Of a DNA stretch of 64,000 nucleotides, positions 38,716 through 47,059 are shown in pieces. The stretch's first letter is position 1, and each line of letters starts with the position of its first letter. Position numbers and translations under genes: made by a program. A model generated the notes under the pieces. It worked only from the letters and a program-made list of their open reading frames with translations. It was not told the DNA's origin and did no database searches. Source of the stretch: Palsa-506 sp963707065 (GTDB taxonomy: Bacteria > Actinomycetota > Actinomycetes > Streptosporangiales > Streptosporangiaceae); assembly GCA_963707065.1 (NCBI GenBank), contig CAVPPJ010000058.1, forward strand, positions 210,188 to 274,187, given 5' to 3'.

Positions 38716-38809
38716 CCCAGCCGGAGTCATGTCGCCAGCCCGGAACGACTGACGGGATCCTGATCCTGGCGGCCGGGTTCCCCGGCCACTGTGCAGGCTG
38801 AGCCGGGTG

Positions 38810-39742
38810 CTATGCCGCGTCCCCGTGATCGGCGAGTATTTCCCCGATGACCCGTTTGGTCTCTATCGCGTCCTCGGGATCGTCCTTGAGCGCGCCGATG
38901 AGCACCATCATGGCCTTCCAGAGCGCCCAGCCCCGGCCACGCGCCCAGGTCGCCTCGTCCGCCGGCAGCCGGTTCCGGAACGCCCGCCTGCTCCGGCCGG
39001 CAAAGAACGTCCACGCGATGTCCAGGTCGCAAGCGGGATCTCCCACTGCCGAGCAGCCGAAGTCGATGACGGCGCTCAGGCGGCCATCGCGGACCAGCAG
39101 GTTCTCCGGGCTGACGTCTCCGTGCAGCCACACCGGCGGGCCGTGCCAGCACGCGCCGAGGGCCGTTTCCCAGACCTTGGCTGCGCGGACGGTGTCGATC
39201 TCAGCGCCCAGGGCTGCGAGTGCAGCCCTGGCCTCGGAGTCGTTCATCGTCAGCGGCCCGCCACGAAAGAAGTTGTGCTTACCCGGCGGCGGGCCGCCAG
39301 CGGGATCGATCTGGTACAGGGCGGCCAGAAAGTCAGCCAGGCCGGCGGCGAACTGGCCTGGATCCGTGACCCGGCCGGCCGTCGCGTAATCGCCATCGAG
39401 CCACCGGTAGACAGACCACTTCCTCGGGAACTCCCGCGCCGGCGCTCCCTTGGCCAGCGGCTCAGGGATGGGCAGGGGCAGCCGGCCGGCGAGTACCGGC
39501 AGCCACCGGTGCTCCTTGTCGACCTGCGGGGCGTACTGACTGGCGCTGGGCAGCCGCACCGCCATGTCCTCGCCGAGCCGGAAAGTGGCGTTGTCCCACC
39601 CGTCGTGCTCAACCGGACTGACGGGAAGATCAGCCCACTGCGGAAACTGGGCGGCGACCAGCCGGGACACGAGTGCTGGCGTGATGGCTGCTTTGTCCAC
39701 GAACGGCATCATCTCCCGGTTGCCACCGGGCCGGACACTCAT
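38810..39742 (-). CDS. Aminoglycoside phosphotransferase family protein
   Basis: A 310-residue kinase of the APH fold. The catalytic loop HGDVSPENLLV and the metal motif VIDFGCSAVGDPACDLDIAW are intact; YRWLDGDYA is the hinge. Such genes are common in actinobacteria and mostly act on unknown metabolites, though antibiotic phosphorylation is possible. The start is ATG 39742; an in-frame ATG pair at 39712 is an alternative with GGGAG before it. Confidence 0.88.
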   Translation of the reverse strand: MSVRPGGNREMMPFVDKAAITPALVSRLVAAQFPQWADLPVSPVEHDGWDNATFRLGEDMAVRLPSASQYAPQVDKEHRWLPVLAGRLPLPIPEPLAKGAPAREFPRKWSVYRWLDGDYATAGRVTDPGQFAAGLADFLAALYQIDPAGGPPPGKHNFFRGGPLTMNDSEARAALAALGAEIDTVRAAKVWETALGACWHGPPVWLHGDVSPENLLVRDGRLSAVIDFGCSAVGDPACDLDIAWTFFAGRSRRAFRNRLPADEATWARGRGWALWKAMMVLIGALKDDPEDAIETKRVIGEILADHGDAA

Positions 39743-39792
39743 TTACCTGGCCCCGGGCGCCGCGGCCTGAGCCCCTGGGCGCCGGAACTCGG

Positions 39793-40080
39793 CTACTGCT
39801 TCGCGCCGTCGCCCATCAAGACGGCCAGCACGTCGCCGATGGCGGGTTCCCGGCTCGCAGGTTCTGACAGCGGGAGATGCGCCTGGATCTGATAGCGGTT
39901 GCGGCGGCCGTCCTTTTGCTTGACGACATATCCGGCCGCGGTCAGGTCCGTGACGATGCTGTACGCCCTGCGCTCGGTGATACCGACGGTGGCGGCGAGG
40001 TCCCGCAGCCGCGTACCCGGATCCTGCGCGATGCGCAGCAGGACCCTGGCGTGATTGGTCAAGAAGCTCCAGCTCTCCAC
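39793..40080 (-). CDS. Small winged-helix transcription regulator
   Basis: A 95-residue DNA-binding protein of MarR/ArsR-like winged-helix type: HARVLLRIAQDPGTRLRDLAATVGITERRAYSIVTDLTAAGYVVKQKDGRRNRYQI. No effector domain is present. The GTG start has no ribosome site; TACATT followed by seven bases leads directly to the GTG, which suggests leaderless transcription. The promoter area carries two AGTTTCTA boxes and a TTTCTAGAAA palindrome, likely its own operator. Confidence 0.82.
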   Translation of the reverse strand: MESWSFLTNHARVLLRIAQDPGTRLRDLAATVGITERRAYSIVTDLTAAGYVVKQKDGRRNRYQIQAHLPLSEPASREPAIGDVLAVLMGDGAKQ

Positions 40081-40401
40081 TTCTATTAATGTACCACAGT
40101 TTCTAGAAATGTATTGCTAGTTTCTAATTTCGGCTGTAGGTTAATGGAGACACCGGGAGATACCGGCCAATCGTGGCCAGGTTCCCCGGGTCGGCAACGG
40201 GAACCGGCCAGGTAGTCCTGTGACCCGGTCCCCATTCGTGAGGAATGACCGCCATGGCCGAGCCTGCCGCAGCACGGATAGCGCCCGGCAACGCCCGGGC
40301 ATCTGCGCGGTAAGCAGTAGGTACTGCATTTCGCCGCGATCCGTTCCGTCAGCACCGACTATCCCCATCCCGCGTACGTCACCGACTAAAAGGAGTTCGT
40401 T
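40081..40401. other. AT-richer divergent promoter region
   Basis: No gene seen. It holds the operator of the winged-helix gene and, farther right, a GCAGTA/TACTGC palindrome (40314-40327) upstream of the small membrane-protein gene at 40402. Confidence 0.5.
40098..40126 (-). promoter_or_regulatory. Probable autoregulatory operator of the winged-helix gene
   Basis: AGTTTCTA at 40098-40105 and again at 40119-40126, 21 bp apart (two helical turns). The first lies within the palindrome TTTCTAGAAA (40100-40109). The site overlaps the expected promoter of the minus-strand gene starting at 40080. Confidence 0.5.
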
Positions 40402-40686
40402 ATGGGCATCATCGCTTGGATCATTCTCGGGCTGGGCGCAGGCCTGATCGCCAATATGCTGATCCCGGGCAAGAGATCGCAGGGGCTGCTGCTCACCTGC
40501 CTGATCGGCATTGCCGGGGCACTGCTGGGCGGCTGGGCGGCCACCAAGATCTTCCACGTCCACCACGCCCTGCACGGGTTCTTTAACGCCTCGACCTGGA
40601 TCACTGCCATCGCCGGGGCAGCCGTACTGCTGCTCCTCTTCCACCTGGTCAGCGGGCGGACCAGCCGCCGCACGGCACGCCGCTGA
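40402..40686 (+). CDS. GlsB/YeaQ/YmgE family membrane protein
   Basis: A 94-residue protein with three hydrophobic segments: MGIIAWIILGLGAGLIANMLIPG, LLLTCLIGIAGALLGGWAATKIF and WITAIAGAAVLLLLFHLV. The first segment with its GAGLIANML and the following PG are family signatures (transglycosylase-associated, general stress). RBS AAGGAG stands 7 nt before ATG. Function in the envelope is unknown. Confidence 0.87.
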   Translation: MGIIAWIILGLGAGLIANMLIPGKRSQGLLLTCLIGIAGALLGGWAATKIFHVHHALHGFFNASTWITAIAGAAVLLLLFHLVSGRTSRRTARR

Positions 40687-40855
40687 TTCGCTAGGAACAC
40701 CGGGTCCTGGCGCCTGGCCGGCCGAATCGGCCGGCCAGCCGCCCGTCAGCCGGCCATGTGGAAGAGCTCGAGCGGCGCGTCAGCACCGCGGGGGTCCTGG
40801 TAGCCATCAGTAGCCTAGCGCAGTGTTCTGACCTGGCGCAACGAGGTAAAACGCC

Positions 40856-40912
40856 GTGTCAGTGGTGGTGTCAGGAGCGTGTCAGGGGCGTGACAGCGGC
40901 GGCGCCGATAGT
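40856..40912 (+). promoter_or_regulatory. SARP-type heptamer repeats and -10 element of the ABC operon
   Basis: GTGTCAG at 40856, 40868 and 40879 and GTGACAG at 40890: four direct repeats with 12, 11 and 11 bp steps. The last repeat ends 10 bases before GATAGT (40907-40912), a good -10 element, which lies 6 bases before the ATG at 40919. Direct heptamers with 11-bp period just upstream of the -10 are the known binding pattern of SARP activators. Confidence 0.7.
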
Positions 40913-40918
40913 GGTCGC

Positions 40919-41863
40919 ATGAGAAATTCAGCGATTGCAGTCACAGGGCTGCGGAAGGCCTACGGGGACAAGACCGTCCTCGATGGCATCGATCTAGATG
41001 TCCCTGCGGGCACGGTCTTTTCCCTGCTCGGCCCGAACGGGGCGGGCAAGACCACGACGGTGAACGTGCTGACCACGTTGCTGAAAGCCGACGGCGGCAC
41101 GGTGCGGGTTGCCGGGCATGACGTTGCGACCGAGGCCAGGGCGGTGCGCGCGGTCATCGGGGTCACCGGTCAGTTCGCGGCGGTGGACGAGCTGCTGACG
41201 GGGGAAGAGAACCTGCAGTTGATGGCGGATCTGCACCATCTGCGGGCCGGCGAGGGCAAGCGGGTGGTCGCCTCGCTGCTGGCACGGTTCGATCTGGCGG
41301 AGTCGGCGCAGAAGATGGCGGCGACCTATTCCGGCGGAATGCGCCGGAAGCTGGACCTGGCGATGACGCTGGTCACCAGGCCCCAGATCATTTTCCTGGA
41401 CGAGCCGACGACGGGCCTGGATCCGCGCAGCCGCCGCACGATGTGGAACATCGTCCGCGAGCTGGTGGCCGACGGCGTAACCGTCTTCCTCACTACCCAG
41501 CAGCTCGAGGAAGCCGATCAGCTCGCCGACCGGATCGCGGTACTCGACCAGGGCCATCTGGTTGCCGAGGGCACTCCCGCCGAACTCAAGCGCCAGGTCC
41601 CCGGCAGCCACGTCCGGCTCCGGTTCACCGACGCCGGGGAACTCGACGCGGCGGCGCGAGTCCTGGCCGGCTCCACGCGGGACGACGAGGACCTGACCCT
41701 GCGGGTTCCCGGTGATGGCCGGGCGAAATCGCTGCGGGCTCTGCTGGACCGGCTCGATGAGCACTCGATCGACGTTGAGGAGCTCTCCGTCCACACACCG
41801 GACCTCGATGACGTTTTCCTTGCCCTGACCAGTCACGCAAGCACGGAGGCCATCGCATCATGA
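40919..41863 (+). CDS. ABC transporter ATP-binding protein (DrrA type)
   Basis: Energises an exporter; 314 residues. Walker A GPNGAGKTT begins at residue 38, the signature is YSGGMRRKLDLAM, and Walker B is IIFLDEPTTGLDP followed by the TTQQLEEADQLADRIAVLDQG region. The C-terminal extension ending in DLDDVFLALT is typical of the DrrA drug-exporter group. ATG 40919 (MRNSAIAVTGL) is chosen over GTG 40856 because the latter lies inside the SARP repeat array and the -10 element is spaced for a leaderless start at 40919. The permease gene overlaps by 4 nt (ATGA). Confidence 0.93.
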   Translation: MRNSAIAVTGLRKAYGDKTVLDGIDLDVPAGTVFSLLGPNGAGKTTTVNVLTTLLKADGGTVRVAGHDVATEARAVRAVIGVTGQFAAVDELLTGEENLQLMADLHHLRAGEGKRVVASLLARFDLAESAQKMAATYSGGMRRKLDLAMTLVTRPQIIFLDEPTTGLDPRSRRTMWNIVRELVADGVTVFLTTQQLEEADQLADRIAVLDQGHLVAEGTPAELKRQVPGSHVRLRFTDAGELDAAARVLAGSTRDDEDLTLRVPGDGRAKSLRALLDRLDEHSIDVEELSVHTPDLDDVFLALTSHASTEAIAS

Positions 41864-42621
41864 GCACCACTTCAGCACCGCTGACCGATTCGCGGATCAT
41901 GCTGCGCCGCAACTTCAAGCACATCCTCCGGAATCCGGTCACGATATTCAACGGGGCGTTGATGCCAGTCGTGATCATGCTGTTGTTCGTGTACGTGCTC
42001 GGCAACGCATTCAATGTCGGCGAGCACTACATCCAGTACGCAACACCAGGCCTGATCCTGCTGGCCATCAGCTACGGGCTGTCGGCCACTGCGGTATCGG
42101 TGAGCTCCGACATGACGAAGGGCATCATCAACCGGTTCAAGGTGATGAATGTCTCCCGCGGTGCCGTCCTGAACGGTCACGTCGCGGCCACCATGGCGGG
42201 CAGCGCGATAGCCGTTGCGGCCATCATCGGAATGGCCTTCGCGCTGGGGTTCCGGTCGCCTGCGACCGTCGGCGACTGGCTCGGCGCGATCGGCATCATC
42301 GCGGCGACAGCCTTCGCGGCCGCCTGGCTCACGGTCGCGCTGGGAATCGCCGCGAAAACCCCGGAATCCGCGGGCCTCGCCGTCGTGCCGCTGATCCTGC
42401 TGCCGTTCGTGAGCAGCGCGATCGTGCCGGCCGCCACGATGGGACAGGGCGTCCGGCAATTCGCGGAGTATCAGCCCTTCACGCCCATTATCGAATCGGT
42501 GCGCGGACTGCTGGCCGGCACCCCTTCGGGCGGCTACGCGGCGGCCGCTCTCGCCTGGTGCGCCGGGATCTCCCTCGTCGGCTACCTGTGGTCGCGTGCC
42601 ACGTTCAGCAAGCGAGCGTGA
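41860..42621 (+). CDS. ABC-2 type transporter permease (DrrB type)
   Basis: A 253-residue membrane partner of the preceding ATPase, with six hydrophobic segments (for example VTIFNGALMPVVIMLLFVYVLG, GLILLAISYGLSATAVSVSSDM, VAATMAGSAIAVAAIIGMAFALG and a final GYAAAALAWCAGISLVGYLW). The ABC-2 signature region with ITVPLILLPFVSSAIVP-like sequence (AVVPLILLPFVSSAIVPAATM) and QPFTPIIESVRGLL is present. Likely exports a lipophilic small molecule; substrate unknown. The start overlaps the ATPase stop. Confidence 0.92.
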   Translation: MSTTSAPLTDSRIMLRRNFKHILRNPVTIFNGALMPVVIMLLFVYVLGNAFNVGEHYIQYATPGLILLAISYGLSATAVSVSSDMTKGIINRFKVMNVSRGAVLNGHVAATMAGSAIAVAAIIGMAFALGFRSPATVGDWLGAIGIIAATAFAAAWLTVALGIAAKTPESAGLAVVPLILLPFVSSAIVPAATMGQGVRQFAEYQPFTPIIESVRGLLAGTPSGGYAAAALAWCAGISLVGYLWSRATFSKRA

Positions 42622-42671
42622 CCTCCCGGGCGATGGCGACCGGTCAAGTACGCGACAAGAGGAGAGCTGTC

Positions 42672-43166
42672 ATGCCTACATTCGACACGCCAGGGCCCAT
42701 CGCCGCCACTGTTGCTGTCGCCAGTGCTCAGGTACGGGTTACCGCGAGCGACCGGACCGACACGGTGGTGCTGGTCGAACCCATCGACAAGGCGAGCCAG
42801 TCGGACGTCAAGGTGGCCAGCAAGACCAAGGTCGACTTCGCCGGCGGTCAGCTGTCGGTCAAAACGACCGTCTCCGGGGACAAGAAAGGTTCGGTCGTCA
42901 TCACGATCGACCTGCCCGCGGGCTCCAGCCTGGTCGCGTACCTGGCGCAGTCAAGTGTTCACGCTGACGGCTCATTGGGCGAGTGCGAGCTGCACATGGC
43001 ATCGGGCCGGGTCCAGCTCGATCGCATCAGCGCACTGCAGGCAAACATCGCGGCCGGCGAGGTCACGATCGGGCACCTCGCCGAGCGCGCCCACATTGAC
43101 GGTGCGGCGTTCGCCATGCGGATCAGCGAAGGACGGGCGCTTGCCGCATTCAGGGGGCGAGCGTAG
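42672..43166 (+). CDS. DUF4097-like beta-strand protein, apparently short
   Basis: A 164-residue protein made of repeated short beta strands: PTFDTPGPIAATVAVASAQVRVTASDRTDTVVLVEP, VDFAGGQLSVKT, VVITIDLPAGSSL, and LGECELHMASGRVQLDRI. It resembles the beginning of DUF4097 proteins often found beside SARP regulators, but ends after the first strands of the repeat region, where relatives usually go on. The ATG has GAGGAGAG about 9 nt upstream. Its last 17 bases overlap the end of the convergent SARP gene. It is 50 nt behind the permease and probably co-transcribed. Function unknown. Confidence 0.72.
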   Translation: MPTFDTPGPIAATVAVASAQVRVTASDRTDTVVLVEPIDKASQSDVKVASKTKVDFAGGQLSVKTTVSGDKKGSVVITIDLPAGSSLVAYLAQSSVHADGSLGECELHMASGRVQLDRISALQANIAAGEVTIGHLAERAHIDGAAFAMRISEGRALAAFRGRA

Positions 43167-46100
43167 CTTCGACCAGCTGAGACCAGCTCGTCTGCGTGCC
43201 CTCCCGAGCCGCCTCGGCGAACCGAGCCTCGCCGAGGCGGTGCCGCGCAATCTGCTCGATCCGGGCCACATCCGGGTGGGACCGATCCGGCAGCCCGCGC
43301 ACGCAGGCGCTTGCCGTGAGCAGCCGCGCGGCCTGCTCGTACTGGTCGCGGCGCAGTGCCAGGTCCGCGACCCCGACGATTACCTGCGCGATCAGGGGTG
43401 CGTGTCCTGCCTCGGTCGCCGCCTGGCAGGCCGCCGTGCGGTGCGTACGGGCCTCGCCGAGATGGCCGGCCAGGTAGCCGAGCAGGTCGTGTGTCACCGC
43501 GCGGATGTTCGCCTGCTCCGCTTCGTCGCCCAGCATGGTTATCGCGACGCCGAGTTGATGGCGCGCTTCCTCGGCGTTTCCGCCCCACCGGGCAAGTTCC
43601 GCCTTCGAGAGAGCCAGCTCGGCCAGCGCGTCCGGCCAGGTGACCCGTTCCGCGCACCGTTGCGCTTCGGCGATAGCAGCCGCGCTGGCGCCCTCGTCGC
43701 CGAGCAGCCAGTACAGCTGGGCCTGTCGCGACCGCATCCGGATGACATCCTCGGTAGCACCGACTTCGGTGACGACCGCGATCGCCTGCTCGTAGTACTC
43801 GCACGCACCGGCGAACTCGCCGCGGGTGGCGATTCGGTCCGCCAGCTCGGTCAGGGCGAACGAAATACCCCACCGCTCGCCGAGGGCCCGAAACTCGGCG
43901 AGCGCCATCTCCAGATACTCGTCCGCGTGCCGCCCGTCCTGGCCGAGCATGATCCGCATCTTGCCGAGGTGCAGCCGGGCCAGTGCGCGTACCCACGGGT
44001 CCTCGTTGTCCAGCAACGACTCGAATGCGGGCAGGAATGCGTCCGGTGCCTGCAGCATCCGTTCCAGCGGGGCGACCAGCTCTAGCAGCGGGTTGCGGCA
44101 CTGACTGCGCTGGCTGAACCGGTATGCCTTGTGGATCCACTCCTCCGCCTGGTACTGGTCACCCCGCCCGGAGGTCATGAACGCCACGACAAGCGCGTAC
44201 GCCGTGGCCCGGATCTCATCGGTCACCTCGCCGGGCATCTTCGTGGCGGCGATGATGAGCTCGATGCCTTCGGCCCTGTGCCCGCTGAGCCACCAGTAGT
44301 ATCCGGCGGCTGCCGCGAGCCGCATCGCCGCTTGCGCCTGGCCGGCCGCGAGCGCACCACGCATCGCAGAACCGATGTTGTCGTGCTCGGCCCCGAGCGT
44401 GGCCAGCCATTCCAGTTGCTCGGCGCGGCGAAGATGCGGCTCCGCGGTCTCGGCGAGTTCGGTGAAGTAGCCGAGATGCGCTCGGCGTGCCGGGTCCGAT
44501 TCCCCCGTCTCCGTGAGCCGGTGCGCGGCGTACTCCTTGATCGTGCCGATCATCCGGTAGCGCGGTGCGCCGTCGCCCTCGGTGAGCACAAGCGATTTCT
44601 CGGCCAGCGAGGTGAGCAACTCCAGCACCCGCTCCTGCTCGACCGTATTGCCGGCGCAGACTCGCTCGGCCGCTTCCAGGCTCGCCCCGCCCGAGAACAC
44701 CGAGAGCCTGCGCAGGACCATCCGCTCGGCATCGGTGAGCAACTCCCAGCTCCAGTCGACCACCGCGCGCAGCGTCCGGTGCCGCGGCATCGCGGTACGG
44801 CTACCGCTGGTCAGCAGGCGGAACCGGTCGTCGAGACGGTTGGCGAGCTGATCGAGGGACATGGTGCGCAACCTGGCTGCGGCCAGTTCGATCGCGAGCG
44901 GCATCCCGTCCAGCGCCCGGCAGACGCGCGCCATCGTCGACAACGTGTGGGCGTCGACGGCGAGATCCCTGCGCACCGCGCCGGCCCGGTCCCGCAGCAA
45001 CTGGACGGCCGGAGAGGACTCGATCTCGCCGGGGCTGGCGTCCCCTTCCGGCAAGGCAAGCGGCTCGACCAGCCATAGCGCCTCACCGGTGATGCCGAGC
45101 GGTTCCCTGCTCGTCGCCAGGATCCGCAGTCGCCGGCACGCCCCGAGCACTCGATCGGCGAATGCCGCCGCCAACTCGATCACGTGCTCGCAGTTATCGA
45201 GAATCAGCAGCGCCTCCCGCTCGCGGATCGCGGCGATGAGCCGGTCGGTCAGGTCAGCATTCGGCGTCCCGCCGAGCAGAGCATCCCGGAGGCCGAGCGC
45301 GGCGAGTGCCGACTGCGCTACGTCACCGTCGGCGCCGATGGCTGCGAGCTCCACCAGCCAGGCCCCGTCCGGCAGGTCGCCGAGCAGCGTGCGCGCGGTT
45401 TCCGTGGCCAGCCTGGTCTTCCCTGAGCCGCCCGGCCCGATCACGGTGGTCAGCCGATGCTCGGCGATGAGTTCGCGGACCACGGCGACATCAGCGTCCT
45501 TGCCGATGAAGCTGGTCAGCTCGGCGCGCAAGTTGGTCTTCGGGTTTTCCTCCCGCCGTCCCAACTCGCCCCGCAGCAGCGCGAGGTGCAATGCGGACAG
45601 CTCCGGTGAGGGGTCGACGCCCAGCGCGTCGGCCAGGGCTTCTCGCGTGCGCTGATACACGAGCAGCGCCTCGGAGCCGCGACCGGCCGCGACGAGGGCA
45701 CGCATCAGCGCAGCGACAAGCCGTTCTCGCACCGGATGCGCGGCCACCAAGTCGGCCAGTTCCGTGACCATCTCGTCGCCGTGGCCGAGGCTGATCTCCG
45801 CATCGAACCGGTCCTCCATGGCCGTCAGGCGCAGCCCCTCGAGCCGGGTGACCGCCGCGTCAAACGCCGCGCTGTCCCGCAGGCCGACGTCCTGCATGGC
45901 CGCACCGCGCCACAATGCGAGGGCCTCGCGCAGCAGCCGTATCCGCCGCGGATCCTCGTCATTGCGGGCCTGGCCGACGAGGCGTTCGAACCGCACCGCG
46001 TCGACAGCGTCGGGTTGCACCGTTAACCGGTAGCCGTCCGCCTGCCCCTCGACCAGCCCTTCCGGCAGCGCCTTCCGCAGCCGGGAAACCAAGCGTTGCA

Positions 46101-46287
46101 AGGCATTCGCCGCGCCGGCGGGCGGGCGCTCACCCCAAATCCAGTCGACGAGCGTCGCCTTCGGGACTGCGTGACCTGGTTCGAGCGCGAGTGCGGTCAA
46201 CAGCCCGCGCAGCCGGGCGCCCGGCACGTCGGCGAGGACGCCGTCGTCCGTGCGAACCTCGAGAGGTCCAAGCATCCCGATCTGCAC
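43150..46287 (-). CDS. AfsR/SARP family transcriptional regulator (BTAD + NB-ARC)
   Basis: A 1045-residue regulator. An OmpR-like DNA-binding domain fills about residues 1-92 (LLTALALEPGHAVPKATLVDWIWGERPPAGAANALQRLVSRLRKAL), followed by the bacterial transcriptional activation domain (to about 245; ALWRGAAMQDV, GLRLTAMEDRFDAEISLG, LVAALMRALVAAGRGSEALLVYQRTREAL). The NB-ARC ATPase has P-loop GPGGSGKT near 285 and Walker B EALLILDNCEHVIE. TPR-like helices fill the C-terminal 350 residues. GTG 46287 is the start, perhaps leaderless. The heptamer repeats in front of the exporter operon at 40856 are its probable target. Confidence 0.93.
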   Translation of the reverse strand: MQIGMLGPLEVRTDDGVLADVPGARLRGLLTALALEPGHAVPKATLVDWIWGERPPAGAANALQRLVSRLRKALPEGLVEGQADGYRLTVQPDAVDAVRFERLVGQARNDEDPRRIRLLREALALWRGAAMQDVGLRDSAAFDAAVTRLEGLRLTAMEDRFDAEISLGHGDEMVTELADLVAAHPVRERLVAALMRALVAAGRGSEALLVYQRTREALADALGVDPSPELSALHLALLRGELGRREENPKTNLRAELTSFIGKDADVAVVRELIAEHRLTTVIGPGGSGKTRLATETARTLLGDLPDGAWLVELAAIGADGDVAQSALAALGLRDALLGGTPNADLTDRLIAAIREREALLILDNCEHVIELAAAFADRVLGACRRLRILATSREPLGITGEALWLVEPLALPEGDASPGEIESSPAVQLLRDRAGAVRRDLAVDAHTLSTMARVCRALDGMPLAIELAAARLRTMSLDQLANRLDDRFRLLTSGSRTAMPRHRTLRAVVDWSWELLTDAERMVLRRLSVFSGGASLEAAERVCAGNTVEQERVLELLTSLAEKSLVLTEGDGAPRYRMIGTIKEYAAHRLTETGESDPARRAHLGYFTELAETAEPHLRRAEQLEWLATLGAEHDNIGSAMRGALAAGQAQAAMRLAAAAGYYWWLSGHRAEGIELIIAATKMPGEVTDEIRATAYALVVAFMTSGRGDQYQAEEWIHKAYRFSQRSQCRNPLLELVAPLERMLQAPDAFLPAFESLLDNEDPWVRALARLHLGKMRIMLGQDGRHADEYLEMALAEFRALGERWGISFALTELADRIATRGEFAGACEYYEQAIAVVTEVGATEDVIRMRSRQAQLYWLLGDEGASAAAIAEAQRCAERVTWPDALAELALSKAELARWGGNAEEARHQLGVAITMLGDEAEQANIRAVTHDLLGYLAGHLGEARTHRTAACQAATEAGHAPLIAQVIVGVADLALRRDQYEQAARLLTASACVRGLPDRSHPDVARIEQIARHRLGEARFAEAAREGTQTSWSQLVEATLAP

Positions 46288-46450
46288 CTAGCCGATTTTG
46301 CCATGGGCGATTGGCAGGCCTCCAACTGGTGACGCGGCGCAAAAGTTGTCGGGGTGATGACCCCTGGGCTGGTGCGCTGACCACGCCCGGCAGGCCGTCT
46401 GGTGCTGGTGGTGCTAATGATGTTCGCACCCGAACTGGTGGCCGCAACCA

Positions 46451-47059
46451 CTAGGCAAGGCCAGCGGTCTCGGCCACACTGCCGGGGCTGGTCGTCCAGA
46501 CGTCGATCACGAAGTCGGCATCGGTGACGGTGGTGTGCTGGGGGAGCCCGAGCACGCTGCCGAGCTGGGCATGCAGGGCGGCGGTGGGCAGGGTCCGCTC
46601 GGCGAAGTCCCGGCGCCAGTGGCAGGCCACCACCGTCGCGCTGTCCGCCAGGCTGTCGCCGGCCCGGGCGCACAGCTCCGCCCAGGCGGACGCGCGGAAG
46701 AAGTAGCCGATCTCGCTGAGCACGACGAGGTCGAACCTGGTGCCCGGCGGCCATTGCCGGGGCAGCAGCAGCTGCCGGACCTCGACATGGGACAGGCCGG
46801 CGGTGCGCTTCCTGGCCGCGGTCACCGCATCGGCGTGGAAGTCCGCGGCGAGCACGAGGTCGCATCGCTCGGCGAGCCGCGCGGTGACCTCGCCTACCGA
46901 GCAGCCCGGCTCGAACGCCGCGGCGTACCTCTCCCTCGGCAGGCAGGCGAGCATGAGCTGGAGCTTGCGGCGCTCGTACCAGCTCTCGCGGAGATGCCAG
47001 GGATCGCTGTCCCGCGCATAAAGCGAGTTCAGGTAGCCGAGGTCGGCAGGCTCGGTCAC
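46451..47059 (-). CDS. NodS-like SAM-dependent methyltransferase
   Basis: A 202-residue class I methyltransferase. DPWHLRESWYERRKLQLMLACLP at the N terminus is characteristic of the NodS group, followed by the SAM-binding motif FEPGCSVGEVTARLAERCD, VLAADF and FDLVVLSEIGYFF. NodS enzymes N-methylate the free amine of deacetylated chito-oligosaccharides. GTG 47059 overlaps the stop of the PIG-L gene by 4 nt (GTGA), and elsewhere these two domains occur fused. It is the last gene of the four-gene operon. Confidence 0.85.
   Translation of the reverse strand: MTEPADLGYLNSLYARDSDPWHLRESWYERRKLQLMLACLPRERYAAAFEPGCSVGEVTARLAERCDLVLAADFHADAVTAARKRTAGLSHVEVRQLLLPRQWPPGTRFDLVVLSEIGYFFRASAWAELCARAGDSLADSATVVACHWRRDFAERTLPTAALHAQLGSVLGLPQHTTVTDADFVIDVWTTSPGSVAETAGLA

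Noticed and set aside
46326..46440. Five CTGGTG hexamers upstream of the SARP gene
   Set aside because: The spacing is irregular (6 to 43 bp) and does not match SARP or other known repeat geometry.
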